Source: Pseudobdellovibrionaceae bacterium
GTDB lineage: Bacteria > Bdellovibrionota > Bdellovibrionia > Bdellovibrionales > Bdellovibrionaceae
Assembly: GCA_014376325.1 (NCBI GenBank)
Contig: JACMRP010000102.1
Coordinates: 1 to 6,194 of the forward strand
Direction: 5' to 3'
Length of the DNA: 6,194 nt
This document shows positions 1 through 6,194 of this stretch, one piece after another (the stretch's first letter is position 1; every line of letters starts with the position of its first letter). Made by a program: the position numbers and the translations under genes. Under the pieces are notes generated by a model. That model saw only the letters and a list, made by a program, of their open reading frames with translations, searched no databases and was not told the DNA's origin.

Positions 1-2220
1 ACCACCGATCGCAAGGACTCTTCCACGAAGTGAGACCTCTCCGGTCATCGCCACGGTTCTTTTCACCGGGATCTTCATGATCGTCGACACGATACTCGTG
101 GTCAGCGCAATCCCCGCAGAAGGTCCATCCTTTGGAACGGCGCCTTCTGGTAAATGGATATGCACGTCGATATTTGAGAAATAATCTTTATCCAGGCCGA
201 AAAGTGGACCACGTGATCGCACGTAGCTCATCGCCGCGGAACAAGACTCTTTCATGACATCCCCCAACTGGCCGGTAATTGTAAACTTACCTTTGCCCGG
301 AACAACGCTGGCTTCTACCGCAAGCAGATCGCCGCCGACTTCTGTCCAAGCCATTCCGTTCGTCAAACCGATTTCGTTTTGTTCTTCGATTTTTCCGAAT
401 TTATATTTGTGCGGTCCCAACAGCTCAACCAACTTAGCCTGCGTCACAACGTGAGCATCTTTTTTGATTGGGAGCTTTGCGCCGGTCGCTTTTTTCGAAG
501 TCTTCTTTTCGGTCTTCATGTCGGCCATCGCTTGCGCCATCACGATCTCTTTTGCCATCTTACGGCAAACGTTCGCGAACTGACGCTCTAAGTTACGTAC
601 GCCCGCTTCACGTGTGTAGTATCGGATCACATCGCGGATCGTTTTTTCAGGGATTGAAACTTTGTAGTCTTTCAAACCGTGATTTTCGATCTGCTTCGGA
701 ACTAGGTAGTTCTTTGCGATGTGGAACTTCTCTTGTTCGATGTAACCTTCAAGGCCGATGATTTCCATACGATCCAGCAATGGTCTTGGCACCGTGTGCA
801 GCGAATTCGCCGTCGCGATGAACATGACTTTTGAAAGGTCGTATTCGACTTCTAAGTAATGATCCTGGAACGTTGAGTTTTGTTCTGGATCTAAAACCTC
901 TAGCATCGCGGCCGCTGGGTCACCCCGGAAGTCGTTCGCCATTTTGTCGATTTCATCCAGCAGTATCAACGGATTGCCTTTATCAACTTTACGGAGTGCT
1001 TGCAGGATTTTGCCCGGCATTGCGCCAACGTAAGTTTTTCTGTGTCCGCGAATCTCTGCTTCATCACGAACGCCGCCCAATGAAATCCTCGCGAATGGAC
1101 GGTTCAAAGATTCGGCAATCGAGCGAGCGAGTGAAGTCTTACCAACTCCCGGAGGTCCGACGAGACACAAGATAGGTCCCTTCATGTTTTTAGAGATCGA
1201 AAGTACCGCTAAGTATTCCAGAATACGTTCTTTGACTTTTTCTAAGCCCCAGTGATCGTCGTCCAACACTTTTTGCGCATTTCGGATGTCATGTTTTTCG
1301 TCCGTGTAGTCAGCCCAAGGCAAAGACAATACCCAATCGATATAGTTGCGCACGACGGTTGCTTCCGCAGACATCGGCGACATCATTTTTAATTTTTTGA
1401 TCTCTTTCAGAGTTTTGTCTTTCGCCTCTTGAGACATCTTTTTCGCTTTAGTCTTAGTTACTAAGTCCTCAAGCTCTGCTTGGTAATCATCTTTTTCGCC
1501 AAGTTCTTTTTGAATGGCCTGCATTTGCTCATTCAAATAGTACTCTTTTTGCGAACGCTCCATTTGCTTCTTAACTCGCGTGCGGATTTTCTTTTCTACT
1601 TCGAGAATTTCGATTTCGCCGGTCATCAAGTTTAACAAGTGTTCCAAACGTTTTGATGGATCCGAAATTTCTAAGACCTTTTGTTTGTCTTCGAGTTTCA
1701 AATTCAATTGCGCGACGATAATATCCGCTAGCTCGCCCGGATTTTCGATGGTCGATACGCGCATCAAAATTTCAGGCGGAATGCGCTTGTTCAACTTCAC
1801 GTAAGTCTCGAAAGTCGTTTTTACGGAGCGTACTAGCGCCGCCGCTTCAACTGGACTGTCCGACTCTTCCGGAATTTCTTCGCACTGAACCTGAAAGAAA
1901 TTATCGTTGTTGATAAAGTTTTTGATGCGAACACGGCGTTTGCCTTCAACCAAAACTTTTACGGTGCCGTCAGGAATGCGCAACAACTGGATGATCGTTG
2001 CGACCGTCCCGATGGTGTAGATATCCTTGGGTTCCGGATTGTTGGTCTTAGCATCTTTTTGGGCCGCTAGGACGATGTCCGTTTGCTTGCTCATCGCCTC
2101 TTCAAGAGCGTTGATGCTCTTATCGCGGCCGACGAACAACGGCATCATCATATGCGGAAAAATAATGAGATCCCGTAAAGGTAAAAGTGGCAGTGTTTGG
2201 ACCTTGGCGCTCTCACTCAT
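1..2220 (-). CDS. lon: Lon ATP-dependent serine protease (C-terminal end outside window)
   Basis: Cytosolic AAA+ protease that unfolds and degrades misfolded and regulatory proteins. The frame is open for 740 codons from ATG to the window edge. Order: N-terminal substrate-binding domain (about 1-200, starting with PLLPLRD), coiled-coil linker (about 200-300, with [17 protein letters not shown]), AAA+ module with Walker [10 protein letters not shown] (K361) and Walker [10 protein letters not shown] (D422, E423), then the protease domain (AWTEVGGD onward) with catalytic Ser701 in PKDGPSAG. The window stops at [10 protein letters not shown], about two residues before the expected catalytic Lys (GGLKEK in E. 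coli), so some 60-90 residues are missing. Ser701 lies 22 residues later than E. coli Ser679 because of a Lys-rich insertion near 569-588. The start is supported by GGGAGG at 2227-2232, six bases upstream. A terminator separates lon from clpX, so it probably has its own promoter. Family assignment is near certain. Confidence 0.98.
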   Translation of the reverse strand, partial: MSESAKVQTLPLLPLRDLIIFPHMMMPLFVGRDKSINALEEAMSKQTDIVLAAQKDAKTNNPEPKDIYTIGTVATIIQLLRIPDGTVKVLVEGKRRVRIKNFINNDNFFQVQCEEIPEESDSPVEAAALVRSVKTTFETYVKLNKRIPPEILMRVSTIENPGELADIIVAQLNLKLEDKQKVLEISDPSKRLEHLLNLMTGEIEILEVEKKIRTRVKKQMERSQKEYYLNEQMQAIQKELGEKDDYQAELEDLVTKTKAKKMSQEAKDKTLKEIKKLKMMSPMSAEATVVRNYIDWVLSLPWADYTDEKHDIRNAQKVLDDDHWGLEKVKERILEYLAVLSISKNMKGPILCLVGPPGVGKTSLARSIAESLNRPFARISLGGVRDEAEIRGHRKTYVGAMPGKILQALRKVDKGNPLILLDEIDKMANDFRGDPAAAMLEVLDPEQNSTFQDHYLEVEYDLSKVMFIATANSLHTVPRPLLDRMEIIGLEGYIEQEKFHIAKNYLVPKQIENHGLKDYKVSIPEKTIRDVIRYYTREAGVRNLERQFANVCRKMAKEIVMAQAMADMKTEKKTSKKATGAKLPIKKDAHVVTQAKLVELLGPHKYKFGKIEEQNEIGLTNGMAWTEVGGDLLAVEASVVPGKGKFTITGQLGDVMKESCSAAMSYVRSRGPLFGLDKDYFSNIDVHIHLPEGAVPKDGPSAGIALTTSIVSTIMKIPVKRTVAMTGEVSLRGRVLAIGG

Positions 2221-2256
2221 TTAGACCCTCCCTGTGGTTGTATATCCTCTTGAGTC

Positions 2257-2269
2257 TGTCTATAAGACA
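2257..2269. repeat. inverted repeat TGTCT-ATA-AGACA in lon leader
   Basis: A perfect 5-bp inverted repeat with a 3-base centre, 37 bases upstream of the lon ATG. CCTC at 2246-2249 and GAGG at 2273-2276 flank it and could extend the pairing after internal bulges. It could be an operator half-site pair or an RNA hairpin in the lon leader. It is short enough to be chance. Confidence 0.3.
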
Positions 2270-2285
2270 CCCGAGGTCGAGTGGG

Positions 2286-2305
2286 GGGTTAAATCCATGT
2301 AACCC
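2286..2305. repeat. inverted repeat GGGTTA/TAACCC in lon leader
   Basis: A perfect 6-bp inverted repeat (2286-2291 and 2300-2305) with an 8-base loop. It lies between the candidate lon promoter and the ribosome binding site, so it would form a hairpin in the lon mRNA leader. No U-run follows it on the minus strand, so it is not a terminator. Function unknown. Confidence 0.3.
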
Positions 2306-2322
2306 TTCCCGACTCTTTCTTA

Positions 2323-2351
2323 AGTATAGGGATTCGGATGTCGGCTGGGAA
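2323..2351 (-). promoter_or_regulatory. candidate sigma-70-type promoter of lon
   Basis: On the minus strand, TATACT (2323-2328, five of six to the -10 consensus) lies 17 bases after TTCCCA (2346-2351, four of six to the -35 consensus). Transcription would start near 2316, giving a leader of about 95 bases before the lon ATG. The location fits, since lon needs a promoter between the clpX terminator and its start. It was picked by eye from an AT-containing gap, and I found no convincing heat-shock (sigma-32) promoter. Confidence 0.35.
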
Positions 2352-2394
2352 GCAATTTGTTGGGCGTCGGATATGCCGCAGGACCGTGAAAAGA

Positions 2395-2421
2395 CATAAG
2401 ATTTTCTTATGCTTGTTATGC
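2395..2421. repeat. palindrome CATAAGA-TTT-TCTTATG plus extra TTATGC copy
   Basis: A perfect 7-bp inverted repeat with a 3-base centre occupies 2395-2411. A further TTATGC at 2416-2421 repeats the TTATGC at 2407-2412, nine bases apart, giving three CATAA-type boxes within 27 bases. The cluster sits between the clpX terminator and the candidate lon promoter, where an operator for lon could lie. No terminator U-run follows on either strand. Role is inferred from position and symmetry only. Confidence 0.35.
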
Positions 2422-2429
2422 CTAATCAC

Positions 2430-2462
2430 AAAAAAAACCGGAAATTTCTTTCCGGGTTTTTT
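2430..2462 (-). terminator. rho-independent terminator of the clpP-clpX unit
   Basis: A 7-bp stem, CCGGAAA (2438-2444) with TTTCCGG (2449-2455), closes a 4-base loop. Read on the minus strand it is followed by eight T (2430-2437), and it begins about 30 bases after the clpX stop codon. The run of six T on the other side (2457-2462) would let it work in both directions, but no plus-strand gene precedes it. It implies that clpPX and lon are largely separate transcripts. Confidence 0.88.
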
Positions 2463-2492
2463 GCTATTTAGATTTTACGATTTGAACTTTAG

Positions 2493-3797
2493 CTATGCAC
2501 TCTCCGCAGGGTCACTGCTTTCAGATTTCTCTGCAGAAGCTCGCATCTCTTCGTCGGTTTTGTAAACCAGCTTCGGAGGAGCCCCGTCGTTGATGACTTT
2601 TTCATCAATGATGCACTCTTTAACGTTCGGTTTAGACGGCAGATCAAACATGATGTCCATCATCGCTGTTTCGATAACTCCGCGAAGTCCGCGAGCGCCG
2701 GTTTTGCGTTTCAGGGCCATTTGTGCAATCGCCTTCAAAGCTTTCTCGGTGAACTTCAAGTCCACGCCTTCGAAGCTGAAAAGTTTTTGGTACTGCTTAG
2801 TAACAGCGTTTTTCGGCTGAACCAAAATATCGATCAGTGCAGATTCTTCGAGTGGGTCTAGGACCGCGATCACCGGTAAGCGACCTATGAACTCTGGAAT
2901 CAGCCCGAATTTCGACAAATCGTCTGGCTCGACCTTTTGCAAAATATATTCGCCGTTCACTTCTTTTTCGCTCGCCATACGAATATCTGCGCCGATGCCC
3001 ATAGTCTTGTTAGTCGTACGTGCTTCAATCACTTTATCCAAACCAACGAATGCGCCGCCGACGATGAACAAGATGTTAGAAGTATCGACTTGGATAAATT
3101 CTTGTTGTGGATGTTTACGACCGCCCTTCGGAGGCAAATTCGCAACGGTTCCTTCTAAGATTTTCAGCAATGCTTGTTGAACCCCTTCACCGCTCACGTC
3201 GCGAGTGATGGATGGATTTTCAGACTTGCGCGAAATCTTATCGATCTCATCGATGTAGATTACGCCTTTTTGCGCTTTTTCTACGTCGTAGTCCGCTGAC
3301 TGAAGTAAGTTTAATACGACGTTCTCAACGTCTTCACCGACGTAACCGGCTTCGGTCAATGTCGTAGCGTCCGCCATTGCGAACGGAACATTCAAAATTT
3401 TTGCGATTGTTTGCGCCAGCAAAGTCTTACCGGAGCCGGTTGGGCCCACAAGTAGGATATTTGATTTTTGCAATTCCACGTCGGTCGTTTTTTTGCCGTT
3501 TCCGATCGCGTTGATGCGTTTGTAGTGATTATGCACTGCAACCGCTAAAGCTTTTTTCGCTTTTAGCTGACCGATCACGTAATCATCCAAATAAGTTTTG
3601 ATGTCGTGAGGCTTCGGAACCTTAAAGGTTCCTTTGACGGATGTCTCGCGCTCTTTTTCCTCGTCAATGATGTCATTGCAAAGATCAATACACTCATCAC
3701 AAATGTAAACGCCAGGACCGGCGATTAATTTTTTAACTTCTTTTTGGCCTTTGCCACAAAAACTGCAACGTAATGTGCCTGCGTCTTTAGTACTCAT
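2493..3797 (-). CDS. clpX: ClpX, AAA+ unfoldase subunit of ClpXP
   Basis: Hexameric ATPase that recognises tagged substrates, unfolds them and threads them into ClpP in the cytosol. The 434 residues match the family's usual length (E. coli 424). Visible elements: N-terminal C4 zinc-binding domain (C11, C14, C33, C36); Walker A GPTGSGKT (118-125, K124); pore-1 loop GYVG (151-154); Walker B with IYIDEID (D183, E184); RKH loop (227-229); EFIGRLP; and the sensor-2 region KTGARGLR. The ClpP-docking loop, IGF in E. coli, reads MGI here (266-268). The C-terminus ends in a Ser/Glu-rich tail. The start is supported by AAGGA (3806-3810), eight bases upstream, which overlaps the last base of the clpP stop codon. 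That arrangement suggests cotranscription and possibly coupled translation with clpP. Assignment is secure. Confidence 0.98.
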   Translation of the reverse strand: MSTKDAGTLRCSFCGKGQKEVKKLIAGPGVYICDECIDLCNDIIDEEKERETSVKGTFKVPKPHDIKTYLDDYVIGQLKAKKALAVAVHNHYKRINAIGNGKKTTDVELQKSNILLVGPTGSGKTLLAQTIAKILNVPFAMADATTLTEAGYVGEDVENVVLNLLQSADYDVEKAQKGVIYIDEIDKISRKSENPSITRDVSGEGVQQALLKILEGTVANLPPKGGRKHPQQEFIQVDTSNILFIVGGAFVGLDKVIEARTTNKTMGIGADIRMASEKEVNGEYILQKVEPDDLSKFGLIPEFIGRLPVIAVLDPLEESALIDILVQPKNAVTKQYQKLFSFEGVDLKFTEKALKAIAQMALKRKTGARGLRGVIETAMMDIMFDLPSKPNVKECIIDEKVINDGAPPKLVYKTDEEMRASAEKSESSDPAESA

Positions 3798-3809
3798 ATC
3801 TGATATCCT

Positions 3810-4418
3810 TTATACTTTTCTAGAAGCTTTACGAGATTCAACAACCGTATCGATCAAACCGAGCTCTTTAGCTTCTTTCGGATCCAAGAAATAATCTCGT
3901 TCCATCAGGCCGTGCAGGGTTTCGTATTTCTGTCCGGTATGTTCTTCATATATCTGGGTCAGTTTCTGTTTTGTCTTAATCAATTCTTTTGCATGAATTT
4001 CGATGTCGGTCACTTGACCCGACAATCCGCCACCGCCGAGCAACGGTTGGTGAATCATGATGCGAGTATTCGGAAGGCTGTAACGCTTTCCTTTTGCGCC
4101 AGCAGTGAGTAACAATGAACCCATGCTTGCCGCCATACCCATACAATAAGTAGCAACGTCGCACTTCACGAATTGCATCATATCGTAGATCGCAAGACCC
4201 GCAGAAACACTACCGCCTGGTGAGTTGATGTAAAGATGGATATCTTTCTCTGGGTTGTCTACCTCGAGAAATAAGAATTGTGCGATAATTGCGTTGGCAA
4301 CTTCGTCTGTCACCTGTGTGCCGAGGATGACGATGCGGTCTTTAAGTAGTCGCGAATAAATATCGTAACTTCGTTCACCCTTAGAGCTCTGTTCAATGAC
4401 GTAGGGAATGAGTGGCAC
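3810..4418 (-). CDS. clpP: ClpP, proteolytic subunit of ClpXP
   Basis: Self-compartmentalised serine peptidase (family S14) whose two stacked heptamers degrade polypeptides delivered by ClpX. The 202 residues include the catalytic triad Ser98 (in GMAASMGS), His123 (MIHQP) and Asp175 (ERDYF). The N-terminus PLIPYVIEQ begins almost where mature E. coli ClpP does, so there is essentially no propeptide. Two features are unusual. The glycine-rich strand after His123 reads LLGGGGLSG before QVTDIEI, three residues longer than in E. coli or B. subtilis. Several positions matching the E. coli ClpX-docking pocket differ (H61, Y91, Y113 and V193, for Y60, I90, F112 and L189). Translation starts at GTG. 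clpX follows 12 bp downstream, and pepA diverges upstream in the place where many proteobacteria carry tig. Confidence 0.97.
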   Translation of the reverse strand: MPLIPYVIEQSSKGERSYDIYSRLLKDRIVILGTQVTDEVANAIIAQFLFLEVDNPEKDIHLYINSPGGSVSAGLAIYDMMQFVKCDVATYCMGMAASMGSLLLTAGAKGKRYSLPNTRIMIHQPLLGGGGLSGQVTDIEIHAKELIKTKQKLTQIYEEHTGQKYETLHGLMERDYFLDPKEAKELGLIDTVVESRKASRKV

Positions 4419-4424
4419 AGTGGT

Positions 4425-4429
4425 CTCCT
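4425..4429 (-). promoter_or_regulatory. ribosome binding site fixing the GTG start of clpP
   Basis: AGGAG on the minus strand lies six bases before a GTG codon at 4416-4418. No in-frame ATG occurs just upstream, and the GTG places the protein start at the conserved N-terminal motif of ClpP. GTG is therefore the best start. Confidence 0.85.
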
Positions 4430-4463
4430 GTTGATGGTTGAATCAATCTACCTATCTATCGGT

Positions 4464-4469
4464 ATTATC
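4464..4469 (-). promoter_or_regulatory. candidate -10 element of clpPX
   Basis: GATAAT on the minus strand matches the -10 consensus at five of six bases and lies about 45 bases upstream of the clpP start, giving a leader of about 40 bases. I could not find a good -35 at normal spacing, so it may depend on an activator or not be the real promoter. Confidence 0.35.
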
Positions 4470-4514
4470 CCATAGGACTTTATTAAAAATGGTTTGAAGA
4501 TGTTTGGCTTTATG

Positions 4515-4541
4515 TTATCCATTTATCCATCAGTTATTCAG
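4515..4541 (+). repeat. tandem TTATCCAT repeat with degenerate third copy
   Basis: TTATCCAT occurs twice back to back (4515-4522 and 4523-4530), and a related TTATTCAG follows at 4534-4541. All three share TTATNCA, the first seven bases of the DnaA-box consensus, but lack its final CA. A further TTATCC lies at 4465-4470, over the candidate clpP -10. The cluster is in the shared clpP/pepA control region, 42 bases or more upstream of pepA. It could be a regulator-binding site; nothing in the sequence proves it. Confidence 0.45.
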
Positions 4542-4582
4542 TATTTAACGCAGCACAATGTGTTCTTTCGAAAGGACAGTTT

Positions 4583-6091
4583 ATGTTATTCGACCTGATC
4601 AATAAAGACATCGATACTCTGACATGCCCGGCCTTGGTCGTGTTTTCGAAAGCTTCTTCTCAGAAAGAGAAACCTGCGAAGATTACTCATGCCGAACTCA
4701 ACAAAAAACTATCGAACTCAATTTCAGAAAAGACGATTACCGGAAAACTCTCAGAAGTTGTCGGCTACCGTGAACTTAACTACAAAGGCTTCCGAAACAT
4801 CCTAGTCATTGGTCTTGGTAAAGAGAACGAGATCGACCACGAAACGATCCGGACCGCCATAGCGACAGCTCATGACGCTATTAAGTCGATGGGTGTTAAA
4901 GAGGCCGCGATTCACTTTGATGGAATTGGCGCTTCTAAAAAAGACTCGGCTTCTTTCGCGAAGGCTGCAGCCGAAGGTTTGAGCCTCGTCGGTTACACGA
5001 TGGACGAATTAAAATCTAAACCAACTGCTAAAAAAGAAAAAGAAGATGAGCTCAACATCCACGTCGTCGCGAAAGCTTCTGACAAAGAATTTAAAGCGGC
5101 CTTCACTGAAGGGGTCATTCTAGGATCTTGCGTTAACTTCTCGCGCCGCTTGGGCGATATGCCGGGCAATTTAATGACGCCAACGATTCTTGCAAACTCT
5201 GCAGTAGAAGCTGCAAAGGGCACCGGGATTAAAGTGACCGTCTGGGATAAAGCCCGCATCGCGAAAGAAAAAATGGGCGGATTGCTTGGCGTTTCGATGG
5301 GTTCTTCGGAAGAGCCGCGGTTTATCATCATGGAATACAATGGCGCCGCGAAGACCAAAAAGCCCGTTGCGTTTGTCGGCAAAGGTCTTACTTTTGACTG
5401 CGGCGGCATCAGCATAAAGCCTTCTGCCGGCATGGAAGAAATGAAATACGATATGTGCGGTGGCGCGAACGTGATCGGAACGATCCTCGCAATTGCTAAG
5501 CTGAAGTTGAAAGTGAATGTCATCGGCATTGTACCTTCGACCGAAAACTTGACTGGCCCCGCTGCCACTAAGCCAGGGGACATACACACGGCCCGTAACG
5601 GCAAAACTTTTGAAATCAATAATACCGACGCTGAGGGCAGACTGATTCTGGCCGATGCTTTAGTTTATGCTTCAGAACAAGATCCACAATTGATCGTCGA
5701 TGCGGCGACCTTGACCGGCGCGATGGTTGTGGCTCTCGGCAACATTCACACTGGTTATTACACTCGCAATGCTCAGCTGAAAGCGAAAGTTGAAAAGGCA
5801 GCGGTTGCTTCTGGTGAACTCGTTTGGAATATGCCACTCGTTGATCATCACGTAAAAGATATGAAGGGCACTTGGGCGGATCTTTCCAACATGAGTTCTT
5901 CAAAAGGTGCCGGAAGTGCAACGGCCGCGGGCTTCCTTGAGCAGTTTGTTCAAGAAGACATTCCGTGGGCGCATTTCGATATCGCCGGGACAGGCTGGTC
6001 TGTCGGCAACCGTTTGAATTATTGCAGCAAGCGCGGCGCGAGCGGTGTGATGATACGCACCTTCGTAGAAATCGCGAAGCTCGCAACTTAA
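4583..6091 (+). CDS. pepA: leucyl aminopeptidase, family M17 (PepA type)
   Basis: Cytosolic hexameric two-metal aminopeptidase that removes N-terminal residues, preferably Leu and similar, from short peptides. It would finish what ClpXP and Lon begin. The 502 residues match E. coli PepA in length (about 503). A less conserved N-terminal domain (about 1-160, with VIGLGK near 75-80) ends in a Lys/Glu-rich linker at about 144-156. The catalytic domain has all expected ligands: K267 and D272 in GKGLTFD, D290 in KYDMCGG, and D349 and E351 in NTDAEGRL. The catalytic K279 (SIKP) and R353 are also present. The start is supported by AAAGGA (4571-4576), six bases upstream. The gene has its own terminator and is probably monocistronic. 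In E. coli PepA also acts as a DNA-binding protein in cer recombination and carAB control; whether this one does cannot be seen here. Confidence 0.97.
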   Translation: MLFDLINKDIDTLTCPALVVFSKASSQKEKPAKITHAELNKKLSNSISEKTITGKLSEVVGYRELNYKGFRNILVIGLGKENEIDHETIRTAIATAHDAIKSMGVKEAAIHFDGIGASKKDSASFAKAAAEGLSLVGYTMDELKSKPTAKKEKEDELNIHVVAKASDKEFKAAFTEGVILGSCVNFSRRLGDMPGNLMTPTILANSAVEAAKGTGIKVTVWDKARIAKEKMGGLLGVSMGSSEEPRFIIMEYNGAAKTKKPVAFVGKGLTFDCGGISIKPSAGMEEMKYDMCGGANVIGTILAIAKLKLKVNVIGIVPSTENLTGPAATKPGDIHTARNGKTFEINNTDAEGRLILADALVYASEQDPQLIVDAATLTGAMVVALGNIHTGYYTRNAQLKAKVEKAAVASGELVWNMPLVDHHVKDMKGTWADLSNMSSSKGAGSATAAGFLEQFVQEDIPWAHFDIAGTGWSVGNRLNYCSKRGASGVMIRTFVEIAKLAT

Positions 6092-6132
6092 AGTCATAGT
6101 CAGCAAAAACGGGAAGTAATCACCTATCTATT

Positions 6133-6159
6133 ACCCACATCTTTTCGATGTGGGTTTTT
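6133..6159 (+). terminator. rho-independent terminator of pepA
   Basis: A perfect 9-bp stem, ACCCACATC (6133-6141) with GATGTGGGT (6147-6155), encloses a 5-base loop and runs into five T (6155-6159). It lies about 40 bases after the pepA stop. There is no A-run on the left side, so it is directed to the plus strand. The short T-tract makes it moderately strong. Confidence 0.85.
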
Positions 6160-6194
6160 CCGTCTCCGTACGATTCAGACATCCATGCGCTCAC

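Noticed and set aside
1..30. Lon lacking its catalytic lysine, as an inactive protease
   Set aside because: The window simply ends about two residues before the expected Lys. The preceding [10 protein letters not shown] is canonical, so this is a boundary effect.
468..1175. Plus-strand open frames of about 70-114 codons opposite lon (for example 831-1175 and 468-761)
   Set aside because: The minus strand encodes conserved Lon domains without a break here. The plus-strand translations look like no known protein.
2320..2397. 25-codon minus-strand ORF in the lon upstream region, a possible leader peptide
   Set aside because: No convincing ribosome binding site precedes its ATG, its start lies inside the palindrome, and the candidate lon promoter overlaps its end. 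Nothing supports translation.
2457..2462. Plus-strand T-run of the clpX terminator, as evidence for a convergent plus-strand gene
   Set aside because: There is no plausible plus-strand gene upstream of it. A-tract/T-tract symmetry is common in such terminators, and the minus-strand use explains it.
4440..4582. Replication origin suggested by DnaA-box-like repeats and AT-rich sequence
   Set aside because: The boxes all miss the final CA of the consensus, the region is short, and dnaA, dnaN, gidA or parAB are not nearby. At most it is a regulatory site.
4993..5619. Minus-strand open frame of 208 codons inside pepA, with further antisense frames at 5171-5587 and 5616-6086
   Set aside because: They lie fully opposite a conserved enzyme gene, resemble no family I know and have no ribosome binding site that stands out. 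They are best explained as shadows of pepA codon use.

Overview
The window carries a bacterial protein-turnover cluster of four genes. On the minus strand, clpP and clpX form a tight pair (12 bp apart), followed by a terminator and then lon, whose 3' end runs off the left edge. On the plus strand, divergent from clpP, is an M17 leucyl aminopeptidase (pepA). All four proteins are recognisable along their whole visible length, keep their catalytic residues and show no frameshift. The Lon and ClpX sequences are clearly of proteobacterial type. Base composition is moderate (about half G+C by eye). The clpP-clpX-lon order, the lack of tig immediately upstream and the general flavour of the proteins make me lean towards a deltaproteobacterium in the old sense, possibly Bdellovibrio-like. 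That placement is inference and was not tested by any search.

Layout: 1-2220 lon (minus, first 740 codons); 2221-2429 lon leader and promoter region, with several inverted repeats; 2430-2462 rho-independent terminator of clpX; 2493-3797 clpX; 3810-4418 clpP, starting with GTG; 4419-4582 divergent clpP/pepA promoter region with a tandem TTATCCAT repeat; 4583-6091 pepA (plus); 6133-6159 pepA terminator; 6160-6194 nothing recognised.

Functionally, ClpX unfolds substrates and feeds them to the ClpP chamber, Lon is the second ATP-dependent protease, and PepA can trim the released peptides to amino acids. The window therefore covers much of a cytosolic route from protein to amino acid. I see no mobile element, CRISPR array, rRNA or tRNA gene and no wholly new system. 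The points most worth a second look are: a changed ClpX-ClpP docking interface (MGI in place of IGF in ClpX, with polar or aromatic changes at ClpP pocket positions); a three-residue glycine-rich insertion next to the ClpP catalytic His; a lysine-rich insertion of about 22 residues in Lon; and unexplained repeats in the two regulatory gaps.
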